Shown: positions 12,258 through 23,245 of the stretch, one piece after another
How the letters are laid out: each line of letters starts with the position of its first letter
Numbering within the stretch: the first letter of the stretch is position 1
From: Proteles cristata cristata
Lineage: Eukaryota > Chordata > Mammalia > Carnivora > Hyaenidae
Direction: 5' to 3'
DNA: 64,000 nt
Assembly (NCBI GenBank): GCA_017311185.1
Contig: JAESUZ010005543.1
Coordinates: forward strand, 186,001-250,000
The notes under the pieces: generated by a model
Databases searched by the model: none
Seen by the model: the letters and a program-made list of their open reading frames with translations, nothing else
Told to the model about the DNA's origin: nothing
Position numbers and translations under genes: made by a program

Positions 12258-12499
12258 CTTTTAAATTTTTATTGTTTATTTTTGAGAGAGAGAGAGAGAG
12301 ATAGAGACAGAGAGAGAGACAGAGAGACAGAGAGCAAGGAGGGGAGGGGCAGAGAGAGAGGGAGACACAGAATCTAAAGCAGGCTCCAGGCTCTGAGCTG
12401 TCAGCACAGAGCCCAATGCGGGGCTCAAGCCCACAGAATGTGAGATCAAGACCTAAACCAAAGTTCGATGTTCAACTGACTGAGCCACCCAGGTGCCCT
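12258..12499 (-). mobile_element. CanSINE (SINEC, tRNA-Lys derived)
   Basis: On the plus strand it reads T-rich tail, (GA)n tract, 'CAGGCTCCAGGCTCTGAGCT', 'GTCAGCACAGAGCCC', 'GACTGAGCCACCCAGGTGCC', which is the reverse of the carnivore SINE. Flanks AACTAAATTAT (about 12244) and AACTGAATTAT (12501) may be a target-site duplication with one mismatch. Moderately diverged. Confidence 0.93.
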
Positions 12500-12511
12500 T
12501 GAACTGAATTA

Positions 12512-13995
12512 TTAAACAGGGCTAAGTTCATAGTAGTTTAAACTAAAAATAAATTATTAGTGCTAATGAGGAAGGAGGTATTGGTTGGGAGGATATAAGT
12601 GATAGGAAATTAAAATTTTCTACAATTAAATGCTTTCTGTTGCTGCTTTTCCTTTTCTGTGCCAAGAAAAAATGAACATGGGAAAGCTAAGAATAGAAAC
12701 TGGTACACCTTTCTCTTTCAAGGACTGGCTAGAGGGAGAAGATAAGAGAGAGGAATGAAAGAAATATTGGTAACTGAAGAATTAGTGGGGAATTGCATGC
12801 CATGTAAGCTGGAAATACATAAAAAGGCAGTTCCACAAGAGTAGTGAGTGCTTATGATAAATTTGGTAAAATAGAAATGCACATAAAAAAACTATGCATG
12901 CTTCATCTGATAAAGATAATGCAATGATTAGTAAGAAAAGTAAGAAATCATCTCTTAGACTTGGTTTTCTGCTAGTTTCTCTAGTATATAATTTTAAAAT
13001 ACAGATTTAGTTTAAATAAATCTTTTGTCAATTTAATGATAGAGGAGCAAATAACGGTATCTCTTTTAATTTACTGTTTGTGGCTTAAGCATTTGGGCCG
13101 TGTTTCTGGTATTTGGGTTGACTTGCTGGATGTGGGCAAATTGCAGGTTGAGCTGTTTTTATAGGAGGTCAATAAAACTCTTTTAAGATGATAACATTAA
13201 GGATTAAAATTATAAGCCTAAATCATCTACTATTTACTTTCAGTCACTGACAATCAAAATAAACTTGATTTCTTTTACTGTAGAAATCATTTATACTTCT
13301 TACATGCCACTGTAATTCTTTTAACTTTTTAAGTTTGGAGATGTGAAGAAATTTTGCATGAATGCCAAGAGAACCTTATGAACTTTATTATTATTTTTTA
13401 ATCCTGGATAATAAATTATGTTATCTGCTTTGATTTAGCTTGGGGAGAAAAATAATGAGAATGCTAATGGATTTTTATATAGTCAATTAATTACATTTGA
13501 GGCAGATAACAGGAGGTTACTATAAATATTCCTGCTTCTACAAACTTTGTTTAGATTTAATGTACCAAATACCTTATTAATGTCACTAAAGAATCTGTAG
13601 CTCTGTGTTTTATCTCTGTGCATTCATTGTGGAATGCAAACTTTATTCCTTGTTTAAGGAATAAACATTAGCAGCTTAACAGAAAAGTGTGTTTGATACC
13701 ATGTATGAAGACATCTCGTCTTTTTGATGATTGTCCACTATTATGTTTGTGTCACTTAGGACTTATGATATCAGTTCTTACCCTCACATTCATTTCTCTG
13801 TTAATTCAGAAAGTTTTAAGGAACCTGTCAAGGTTTCAATAACAAAATGGTTTGGAGATTCTGCTTTCTCTGACAGAGGAGGTAGAGAAAATTGAACTCT
13901 GTTGAAGTTTCTTAGCACTTAGTACTGAGTCTGTTCCCACATTCTGTAACTGCAATGAGTTCATACGTTTTAATGAATTCAGAAGCATTTCTTTC
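12512..13995. other. Intronic sequence, no recognised feature
   Basis: AT-rich sequence without an identifiable repeat or exon. Short antisense open frames such as 13836-14039 have no family resemblance, and that one runs into the L2 fragment. Confidence 0.5.
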
Positions 13996-14000
13996 CAGTT

Positions 14001-14115
14001 GTTTTTAGACTGGAAGTTCCTTGAGGGAAGGGGCCACATCTTATTCTTTTCTTAACAGCATCCTGCCTAGAACTAGCCAAGTATAATTAAGTTCTCAATG
14101 AGATACATATTGAAA
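14001..14115 (+). mobile_element. L2 LINE 3' end fragment
   Basis: 'TAGACTGGAAGTTCCTTGAG', 'GGAAGGGGCCACATCTTATT' and 'CAGCATCCTGCCTAGAACTA' followed by 'TTCTCAATGAGATACATATTG' (in part) match the L2 3' end order (agactgtaagctccttgagg ... cccagcgcctagcacag ... gctcaataaatatttg). Confidence 0.75.
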
Positions 14116-14984
14116 GAGTAGTTACTAAATGAGCCATTCCAACTGTGCATGCTTAGAAAGTAACCTTTGGAGAGAACATACTACTTTATGCTGTCTTTGA
14201 ATCTACTATGTCTTTCAGACACAATGTTCAGTTCATCTAATTTGAAAAGAGCACATTTGACATTTAGGTCACAAACAGTTGCAACAAGTTAAGATTAGAT
14301 CGACCTAACTATCATTATACTAATTAATGAATAGATGAGATAAAGTAATAGCATTTTGTATGGTACCTGTGACAATGATCTTTTCTCTTTTATGAATTTA
14401 TATGAATTTTATGTTCTGCTAAAAGTCAATTGCCTCACATACCTATAATAAAGCAAAGTTCTATTTAGGAAAACACTGAAATGATTTGTGTTTTACATAC
14501 AAACAAAACAAAGTACAAACTACACCCAGTGCTTAAAGCATTGCTTCCTTTGCTAATTACTGCACTGAAAGTATCAGGTTTCTTACCTTGAATTATGAAA
14601 AACTGACTTGTTTTCCCTGAGTTTAAAATGACAACCCTCCATCACCACTTTGACTTTAGCAGTTGTACACCAATGATTTTTCAAACCAATGAATTTGTTT
14701 TAATAAAATATGCCACTGATAACTAATAATGTAAATAACTTACAAGTGAATTAGACAGACACAATGTGACAGCTTTATAACGGCTATAAAACTCTTGATT
14801 TATACAAGTTTCTGGGCCTTCTCACCAATTTATATAATAAGTTATGTTAGCATTATCACGATGCAGGAAAACTCTCCAGGTTTGTCCTCAAACTTCAGTT
14901 TGTGTTTACTTGTTTTATTTTACAAAATGCTCCTGTCACTGACAACTGTTTGAGTGCTTGGACTCAAGAGCCCCAGAAATGCCA

Positions 14985-15160
14985 CTTACCAAGTGGGCAT
15001 TTAAACAATTTGAGCCTCAGTTTCTTCATCCATAAAAGGGGAGTGATAATATCTACCCTTTAGAATTACCAATGAATAATTGGCCCATTGTAGAGTACCT
15101 AGCCGTGGGTTAAAGGTATTTGAATGTCATCGCTATGATTAGTCATCAGCATCATTAGAA
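14985..15160 (+). mobile_element. MIR SINE fragment
   Basis: 'TGAGCCTCAGTTTCTTCATC' followed by 'CATAAAAGGGGAGTGATAAT' and 'AGAGTACCTAGCCGTGGGTT' is the MIR series 'gagcctcagtttcctcatctgtaaaatgggg ... agtgcctggcac'. It is followed by a short unassigned stretch with an antiparallel AT-rich composition. Confidence 0.8.
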
Positions 15161-15603
15161 TGTGTGATCTTCCTTCCTTCCTTGTTTCATCTGTGTTAAA
15201 ACAGATGTGACAAACCCATCCATTCAAATAGCCTCTCGCTTACCTTAAACCTTAGGCCTTAGAGATACCTGGTGGGAGAGAACATGTCTTTAATGAATTT
15301 ATATATCTTTCTATTCATTATTTATTCAATGGTTGTCTACCTTCTTCCAAATAGGGTTTTCCTTTTCCAAGGAGCCTTCATTTTTAGTTTCTTTAAGCTT
15401 CTAGCCTATTCAGTTACAGGTGTTATTTCCTCTATTCTCATATTGTTAGCTTTTATTTTTCTTCTTCTCAACATCAGTCATTCTTGATTTTTGCCATCTA
15501 GTGTTTGATTCAATCTCTTATCCTTTCTAGCATTTTTTTCCTGCTGCTTATTCAAAAGCAGCCTTAAATTTAGAAAAGGACATTTTTATTATTGTAGACC
15601 CAG

Positions 15604-15855
15604 AAAGGCTTTCAGATTTTTTAAAAAATAGTTTTATTTATTTCTAGGAGAGAGAGAGAGAGACAGCGTGAGCATGGGAGGGTCAGAGAGAGAGGGAGAT
15701 ACAGACTCTGAAATTGGCTCCAGACTCTGAGCTGGCAGTCAGCACAGAGCCTGTCGTGGGGCTTGAACCTACGAACCGCAAGATCATGACCTAAGCGAAA
15801 GTCAGACGCTTAACCGACTAAGCCACCCAGGTGCCCCAAAGGCTTTCAGATTTTT
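15604..15855 (-). mobile_element. Young CanSINE with perfect 18-bp target-site duplication
   Basis: The body (15622-15837) reads in reverse from A-tail to the 5' box: (GA)n, 'GCTCCAGACTCTGAGCTGGC', 'AGTCAGCACAGAGCCTG', 'CCACCCAGGTGCCCC'. The flanking sequence AAAGGCTTTCAGATTTTT occurs at 15604-15621 and again at 15838-15855, an exact 18-bp duplication. Perfect flanks and low divergence point to recent insertion. Confidence 0.96.
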
Positions 15856-16737
15856 AACTGATTTAAGAAACTATAGTTTAGGAAACAAACAAAAATAGCA
15901 AAATAAAATAAAAATTCTACATTGTAAAAATGTTAAACCCAGAAATTTTTCACTGTAATAGGTCCTAATATTCACTGTATACAGGACTAGCTTAGGTAAT
16001 TGGGGAGGTTATAACAATAAATAATATTCTTGCCTTGAAGGAATCATGTGAATCAAAAAGAAGTAATCAAGTAAGTAAAAATATTTGTTCAACCATTTTA
16101 CTTGACTCTGTATACAACTAACTGTATCTCTGATTTATTTTAAATATTAATTATGTATATTTAAGAATCACCCAAATAGTAAAAAGGCAGTGAAAAAAAC
16201 AGTATAAATTTTGTGAAGTAAATGCTAAATATGCTTACATGAATTACTATCGGACATTACTGGAAGCTTTCAATCAGGTTGTGTCAATGTACAATTAAGT
16301 GAAAACTTTTTTTAACATGAAAAAGAGCACTCTCTTTCTCTCAAAAATGAATACATGTTAAAAAACTTAAAAGATATGAAAAAGACAGAAAAAAGAAGGG
16401 AGTGTATTTGGCTTGTGAATTATTTAAGTATTGTAGTTCATTTTTGAGTCTGTATAAAAACAAACAGTATAAATTTAAACCATGGATTTGCATATTTAAG
16501 ATACTAAAAAGAGATGTGGGTTCTTTATTCTGTACAAACTACATATCAGATTATTTTGAGTAGTCAAGGACAATTTAATTACAAACATTTTTAGGAAAGA
16601 TACGACTGTTTTTAAATTTAAGGAGTAGAATGAATTCATGTGTAACTATTGAAATATCTCCTAATTAATAAGTACAAATTAGGTGATCATCAGTGAATCA
16701 CTGTAAAAGACAAAAATCATGGGCAGTTTTGTAAATG

Positions 16738-16782
16738 TTAGTAACATTCTTTTTTTTTAATTTTTAAATGTTTTATTTATTT

Positions 16783-16817
<35 letters not shown>

Positions 16818-17025
16818 AGAGAGAGAGAGAGAGAGACAGCGTGAGCAGGGGAGGGTCAGAGAGAGAGGGAGACACAGAATCTGAAACAAGCTCCAGGCTC
16901 TGAGCTGGCAGTCAGCACAGAGCCCGATGCGGGGTGTGAACCCACGAATCGTGAGATCATGACCTGATCTGAAATTGGATGTTTAACTGAGCCACCCAGG
17001 TGACCCAGAATATTAGTAACATTCT
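16738..17025 (-). mobile_element. CanSINE with 13-bp target-site duplication
   Basis: T-rich tail, a long (GA)n tract (16784-16836), 'GCTCCAGGCTCTGAGCTGGC' and 'GAGCCACCCAGGTGACCC'. TTAGTAACATTCT is repeated exactly at 16738-16750 and 17013-17025. The 5' end has lost part of the A-box region, and the GCGCCCC box is mutated to GACCC. Confidence 0.95.
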
Positions 17026-17305
17026 AACACAGGATTACAACTAAATGAGAAATACAGTGTGTTAGTAAAATGCGGATTATTTTACCTTGTATGAGTTAAC
17101 TTTAGTTGTATAATCTTGACAATTCCATTATTCAAAGAGGGAAAGATAGTAAGACATTTCTTTTATAAATAGGTCTTTTACTACTTTTTGTCTTGGCCTG
17201 GAAGGCCATTTTATAGGTTAGTATGAAGATATTTTCCCAAGGTTTTAACCCAGTTCACAATCACCCCTTGTCAAATAACTGTAGGGTATTAGCTTTTAGG
17301 GCATC

Positions 17306-17327
17306 TTTTTTTTTTTTTTTTTTTTTT
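17306..17327. repeat. Poly(T) tract, 22 bp
   Basis: Uninterrupted T run. No recognisable SINE or L1 body is attached on either side. Confidence 0.95.
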
Positions 17328-19585
17328 AACTATGCTGAAGTCTGTGAATATTCAGATACTTTGCCTGGTCCAGTGTCTCAAAGGTAGAAATAATAATGTA
17401 GGCAACATCTTTATGCCAAATACTCTTTGGGCCACACAAATAATTTTCTCATTGAAATAGTTTGTTTCGGAGCCTATCTGTCAAAAAGTATGGATTGAGC
17501 TTCCCAGTACTGTATTTACTATGGGAATTTAAGACATGGGGAAAAATAATATAAGTTGCAGAAAGTAAAATAGCTCTAATTCAACGTGAAAGAAGTTGTT
17601 TCTGTCATTGCATTTTCAGTCTCATTTTCAAAGCAAGATCAGAACATTGTTTTGTATAACACTCACTAAGTATCTAGTAGATATAAACCTGTCAGAAAAG
17701 TGATTAGAATTTTCAAAGGAAAAGACACATCTAAGCCCATTTCTCAGTGAGAGGTGGAATATTAGTTATTTTGAACATATGAAAATTATCGTTATTTGGC
17801 AGCTTATTAAATATCAGCTTGTCAAACTGCTCATGGATCTGGCTTCATAATTTACCATCAAGTAGTTAAGTTTGAAGGAACTCTTGAAATTTCATTTCTT
17901 TAACTTAGACTACTCTAGGGTTTATACAGACAGTCTTCCTTGGTTCTGATTTGCTGCATGCCTTTATATAAAACAAATATTTTAAAGCTGATACATAATC
18001 TATAATTTTGTCAAGAATATTCATCTTTAATTTTTCAACCTGCTTTTCTTTCCAGCTAGTCAGATATTATGAAGCTTCTAGATTATAAAATTTGAAAAAT
18101 GCCATGTAATTTTTTCCAGAATACGTCTTATGATTCTAAAAAGAGATAATTGATATTTCATTAACTTTTCCATATTGTTTTGTTGTTTTTAGTCAGCCCC
18201 TCTCCAAGGAAAGGAAATCAAACCTTATGAGAAATAAGAAGTAGGTCTTTTTCTCCCTCTTGAGATACTTAGATTCTGTGAAAGTCATTGGTAATAGTTT
18301 CACAACGATCGCTTTGCAAGTACAGAATCGTTGCGCACTTTCCACCTTCTTTCCTGTGATTTCTCCCCCCATCTGTCTGTGTTTGGAGTTTTGACAATCC
18401 CTTATTAGTTCCAGAGTAGAACTTATAAAAGCTAATAAGGGTTTACATTACAGCTCTGACAGCTGGCACTACACTTTAATAGAAAGCAATTGGAGAGAGA
18501 AGTTTAAGTTTTGATAATGTTTGATGAAAGTGCTCCTAAAGTAAGAGCCATTTGGAAAGAATCATATGACTAGAGAGATTGCATGTATGCTCTGTTCCTG
18601 TAGCTTCTCATCTTCCAGAATGCGGACAAAACATCCTGTTGGCAGAGAACTGTAATCACTTATGGATGTCTTTTTTAGGGCTCAGAATTCATGATAGTAG
18701 GAAAAATGTAATATGAACTTTGGTCATGTTATTTACCACTATTCCGATAGTCCTCTGAGATGTGTAGCTGTTGATTTTTCTTTAGAAACATTATCACAAC
18801 CTGGAATTCTAATCACAGGTTTGTTCTGTGAGAGGAGACCCAGAGATTCCAAGGGTGAGTCGAGATCATGAAAATCATAACCATTGTATGAGCACTCACA
18901 GACTTTCTGTATTACAAAAATAAAATTAAAATAAGAAGTAAGGATGGCTTCTAATAGTGAAGGACCCTCCATGTAAAAATATTCCTGAATTTTCTGTTCA
19001 GTGGTCAGCTACTATGCCACAAAAGGTTAAAAGTGGATGCTGTAATTGAGAACAGCTGCTGCTTTTTGACATGAAGACTCACTTTCAACAAGAAAAGAGA
19101 AAGCATATGCTATGGGATAAGAGAATACCATTCTTGAATTAATGCATAAAAACATGTAAAGTTTTGTGAAACTCAGAAACAAATCTGTATATATAAATGA
19201 TGAAAGGAACCTTTTTACTTCTCTGGTAGTTATTAGAGAGGAAAATGTATATTTCAGAGATTTGGATCCATTTGCTGTCTATCTCATGCTGCTATTGAAG
19301 ATGGAATATTTCAGTGTATCAGTCAACATGTGTAAAGGTTTTATGGCATCCAGAATCGACTAATGTACTCAACTGGGGGGAAGGACAGTATAGTTCTTGC
19401 TTCCAAGCATCTTGGATTCTAAAGAGTACCTGGACTGAATTTATGCTAAAAGAAGCAAACACAATATCCATAAGTTCATAAAGGGAAAAAAGGAGTAAGT
19501 ATGAAAGATGAATATTGCTTACAGATTCATCGACATGTGTTGCTAAAGGTAATTAAATGGAGAGGATTCAATATCTCTGGAGTTA
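17328..19585. other. Intronic sequence, largely unique
   Basis: No transposon recognised. It contains a local CpG-bearing patch at 18300-18345 and a perfect 10-bp inverted repeat (CCCTTATTAG 18399-18408 / CTAATAAGGG 18432-18441), both discussed under findings. No exon is supported. Confidence 0.5.
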
Positions 19586-19589
19586 AATA

Positions 19590-19735
19590 TTCCATCATTT
19601 ATCCATTTTCATCAAACAAAGTTTAAAGAATACCTACTATACCAAGCATCCACTGGAAGTATGGCAGAAAACACAACAGGAAGTGTCCCTGCCCTCAAAG
19701 AAGTTAGATTTTAGTGGAAATATCAAGGAATCAAG
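19590..19735 (+). mobile_element. Ancient dispersed repeat fragment
   Basis: 'TTTAAAGAATACCTACTATA', 'CCAAGCATCCACTGG' and 'CCCTGCCCTCAAAGAAGTTA' follow the order of the common motif 'ttattgagcacctactatg ... gccctcatggagctta'. Same class as 11262-11475; the family name is uncertain. Confidence 0.5.
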
Positions 19736-19799
19736 TGCTAATGCAGATTCTTTCTGTGTGCCACCCATAGAATTTTACAGTGTAAACTGATTTCTTTCC

Positions 19800-20002
19800 C
19801 CAGGTGATTTTGCCTCCAAGGGACATTTGAAAATGTCTGAAGAAAGTATTTTTGATTGTCACAGCTTGGGGAAGGGATTGCTACTGGCATCTAGTGTTTA
19901 GAGGCCAGAGTTGTTGCTAAATATCATATAATGCACAGGGAAGCCTCTATAACCATAAATTCTCCAAGCACACTATGTCAAAGTTGAGAGACCCTGGTCT
20001 AG
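19800..20002 (-). mobile_element. MER20-like hAT-Charlie element
   Basis: 'GGGACATTTGAAAATGTCTG', 'TTTTTGATTGTCACAGCTTG', 'GCTACTGGCATCTAGTGTTT' and 'AGTTGAGAGACCCTGG' follow the MER20 consensus order as I remember it. About the full family length (around 200 bp). Orientation relative to the published consensus is not certain. Confidence 0.85.
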
Positions 20003-21350
20003 AATAACCCCTCTTTTACAGAAATATAAATTAAGGCTAAAAGGTCAAATTACATATTAGCAGAACCTAAATTGGAACCCAAGCTCAAGCATCTCGTGAT
20101 AGTACCTCAGGACTTACTTAGATTCACTTAGAATTTACTGGGATTCATTTAGAATTTACTTAGAAATTTATATAACTGTTAAAGGCATGTGAAATCTTAC
20201 TAACTGCATAGGTAATTGGAAAGTGACACTTCTGCAAAGAAAGCAAAGCTAAGATCCTTTATGTGAGAGAAAGAATAATGATTTCAGGAATATTACATGA
20301 AGGTGGATATTTACAAACAGTGGAAGAATGTTACTGGCACAGAGCTGGAAAAAGTGACTGACATTCAGTGGCTGGAATTCGGTACTACAGGAGCTGAGAA
20401 TGTGAAGAGAGTAGTAAAAGAGATATCAAACACAAAGCATTTGGAGATTGAGGGTATTTCCTTGAGCAAAGGGTTCAGACCGCTGCTATGGAGTTAGTCC
20501 CCTTTTAGGATACTCTGACATGCTGACATGGCATCACACCTGACATTTGGTTCTCTCTTTTTTGGATTGTGTGGATAATGCAAAGATGACAGGTAGGTGT
20601 GGCTAGTTACCGGACGTATTGTATTAATAGTCTTGGTATAAAAAGTTCTTTGGTTCTAGTTCTAGCATTGTTGTTCTTTTGTTATTAGAGCAGCACCTGA
20701 CTATCAGCTATTTCTGTCCTCTGGTGAATATTTGAGCTGGTACTGTTTTAATCCTCCCCAGCTGCCTATGAGGAAGGCACTGTCATGCGCCCATACCATG
20801 AGAGGAGACTAGAGATGTTGAGGAATTGGACAGTTGTGTAAGGTTGTAGTTGGTAATAAATGAGACTGGAATTTGAGTGGAGAACACTCATGTGTGACCA
20901 GTGTTCCCTCGGCCTCCCTTGTGAAGAGGACCAGGGGAGTAAGGAGCTTGAGCCCACCAGCCTGTGTTTGTAGAAATAGCCTGTGAGACTCAGGGCTGTA
21001 GTGCTTTTTAAGGATGCTATGCAATACTTTCCACTCTGTTTCTTCAGAAATATCTGTGACCCATCACAAACATTTATTTCTGGCTCCCCTGCCAGAAGTG
21101 CTATGTTCCTCAGGCTACTGGCTTGTTTTCACTTTTGGAAATTGATTCATGCCATGGTCATGGTATGCTGTGTGCAGTCTCTATAAGAGAGCAGAGTTAT
21201 GTCTTCCTACATTCTACAGACAGTTATGCCCTCACAACATTCCTTTTTTGATACTTAACTCACATTTTGTTTCATGCAAAAGGAGAAATTTGTTTAGGTA
21301 AGTATAAAATAACAAGGATGTTTAGGAATTTGACTACAGAACAGAGGACA
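20003..21350. other. Intronic sequence, no recognised element
   Basis: Contains a short degenerate tandem motif around TTTAGAATTTACT at 20115-20170. No mobile element or exon identified; overlapping short frames on both strands at 20766-21186 show no family resemblance. Confidence 0.45.
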
Positions 21351-21352
21351 GG

Positions 21353-22118
21353 TTTTTAATTTTAAATTCCAGTATATTTGACAGACAGTGTAATATTAGT
21401 TTCAGGTGTATAATACAGTGATTCAACAATCCCTATACAACACCCAGTGCTCCTTATAACAAGTGTCCTCCTTAATCCCCATCACTTATTTCACCCATTC
21501 TCCCAAGCACCTCCAGTTTTCTACAGGTAAGAGTCTGTTTCTTGGTTTGCCTCTCTGTTTTCCCCTTTGCTCACTTGTTTTTTTTCTTAAGTTCCACATA
21601 TGAATGAAATCATATGGTATTTGTCTTTAACTGACTTACGTCACTTTGCATTATACTCTCTAGCTCCATCTATGTTGTTGCAAATGACAGACTTTCATTC
21701 TTTTTTATGGTTGACTAATATTTCATATTAGTCAATATTCATATATATATATACATATATACACAGTATACACAGTGTATATATATATATATGTGTGTGT
21801 GGTGTGTGTGTATCCATATATATATATATCTCACTTCTTCATTCATCTACCAGTGGACACTTGGTCTGCTTCCTCAGTTTGGCTATTGTAAATAATTCTT
21901 CAATAAACACAGAACTGCATATATTGTTTGAATTAATGTTTTCGTATTCTTTGGGTGAATACCTGGTAGTGCAATAACTGGATCATAGGTTAGCTCTATT
22001 TTTAACTTTTTGAGGAACCTCTGTACTCTTTTTTGTAGTGGCTGCACAAATTTGCATTCCTACCGCTAGTGAATAAGGCTTCCTTTTTCTCCACATCCTC
22101 ACCAACACTGTTGTTTCA
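21353..22118 (-). mobile_element. L1 3' region, antisense, interrupted by TA/TG microsatellite
   Basis: On the plus strand it starts with 'GTATATTTGACAGACAGTG' and 'AGTTTCAGGTGTATAATACAG', the reverse of an L1M/L1-carnivore 3' end. It continues into antisense ORF2 ('TCCACATATGAATGAAATCA', 'TTTGGCTATTGTAAATAATT', 'CTCCACATCCTCACCAACAC'). At 21738-21832 the ancestral ORF2 stretch is replaced by an expanded (TA)n/(TG)n array. A closely similar element occurs at 61962-62460. Confidence 0.88.
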
Positions 22119-22239
22119 CAGTTTTCTTTTTTCCCTATATATATTCCCTTTGTGCTCTAATCTTCATCTTTTAAAAAATATTTAATAGTAATCTGCTGCC
22201 TTCTGAATTGTAAATATCCTGTAAGTGGTAAATGCATTT

Positions 22240-22435
22240 GAATTACCATTTATTGATTGCCAAGTATGTACTCAGCAATTAATACACCATTTAATCCTCA
22301 ACAAGAGCCTTATGGAGTAAATATTATTAGCCATATTTACCAGAGTAGGGCTAAGATAATTTGCTAATTTTCCTGTGTCACAATTCCAGGTTATAAACTC
22401 AGATCTGTCTAATTCTGAAACCCAATCCTTCTCAT
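22240..22435 (+). mobile_element. MIR SINE fragment
   Basis: 'ACCATTTAATCCTCAACAAG', 'AGCCTTATGGAGTAAATATT' and 'GCTAAGATAATTTGCTAATT' match the MIR core order (atttaatcctcacaacaaccctatgaggtagg ... ttaagtaacttgcccaa). Confidence 0.8.
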
Positions 22436-22540
22436 AATATAATAAGCTAATATTTTTCTTTTCATGATACTTTACAAGTCACAATAATGTGAAAATAAGC
22501 AAGTTCTTGTAACCAAGGATGTGACAAGAGAATTTTTTTT

Positions 22541-22775
22541 TACTTTTTTTTTTCAAATTTATTTCATTTATTTTGAGAGAGAAAGAGAGAGAGGGAAAGA
22601 AAGTGTGTGCGAGACAGAGGTGGAGGCGCAAAGCAACAGAGAAAGGGAGAGAGAGAATCCCAAGCAGCCTCACATCAGCACAGAGCCTAATGTGGGACTT
22701 AATCTCAGGAACATACAGCCTAAGCTGAGATCAGGATTCAGATGCTTATCCAACTGAGCCATCCAGGCATCCCCA
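22541..22775 (-). mobile_element. Older, diverged CanSINE
   Basis: T-rich tail, GA-rich tract, 'TCAGCACAGAGCCTAATGTG' and 'CCAACTGAGCCATCCAGGCA'. Substitutions throughout and 'ATCCC' instead of 'GCGCCCC' suggest an early carnivore copy. Confidence 0.88.
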
Positions 22776-22789
22776 GAGTATTTAGTTTT

Positions 22790-23211
22790 TAGAGCTGAGA
22801 AAAAAGATTGGCATTACTTAATTAAAGAGGCAAGAACTTCATATTCATTAACATAATCCTTTCCTCTTTTTTGCAATATATAATTGAGTAAGACTATAAT
22901 GTAAAAATGTTTTAAGAGAGTTTCTGTGGCCTTTATTTTTCATGTGTGTGGAACTGAGTCACACCTCTAATTACCTCTGCTTCTATTTCCATTGCCCCTG
23001 CTGTTGCTGAGGACATGATTGATAGGAGATGATGGCAAGTGGGGAACCGGGACTCAGAAAACATTCCCTATGTGCCCAGTGTGTATGCTTGCACAATATG
23101 CTTCATTATTAGTTTGACAGATCTCCAAGTGGCAGATTGGAAATGAATTTTGTAGATGGCTGACATATCTGCTACACATACTGGGTCTTTTCAAAGCTCA
23201 TAAACAGTGAG

Positions 23212-23245
<34 letters not shown>

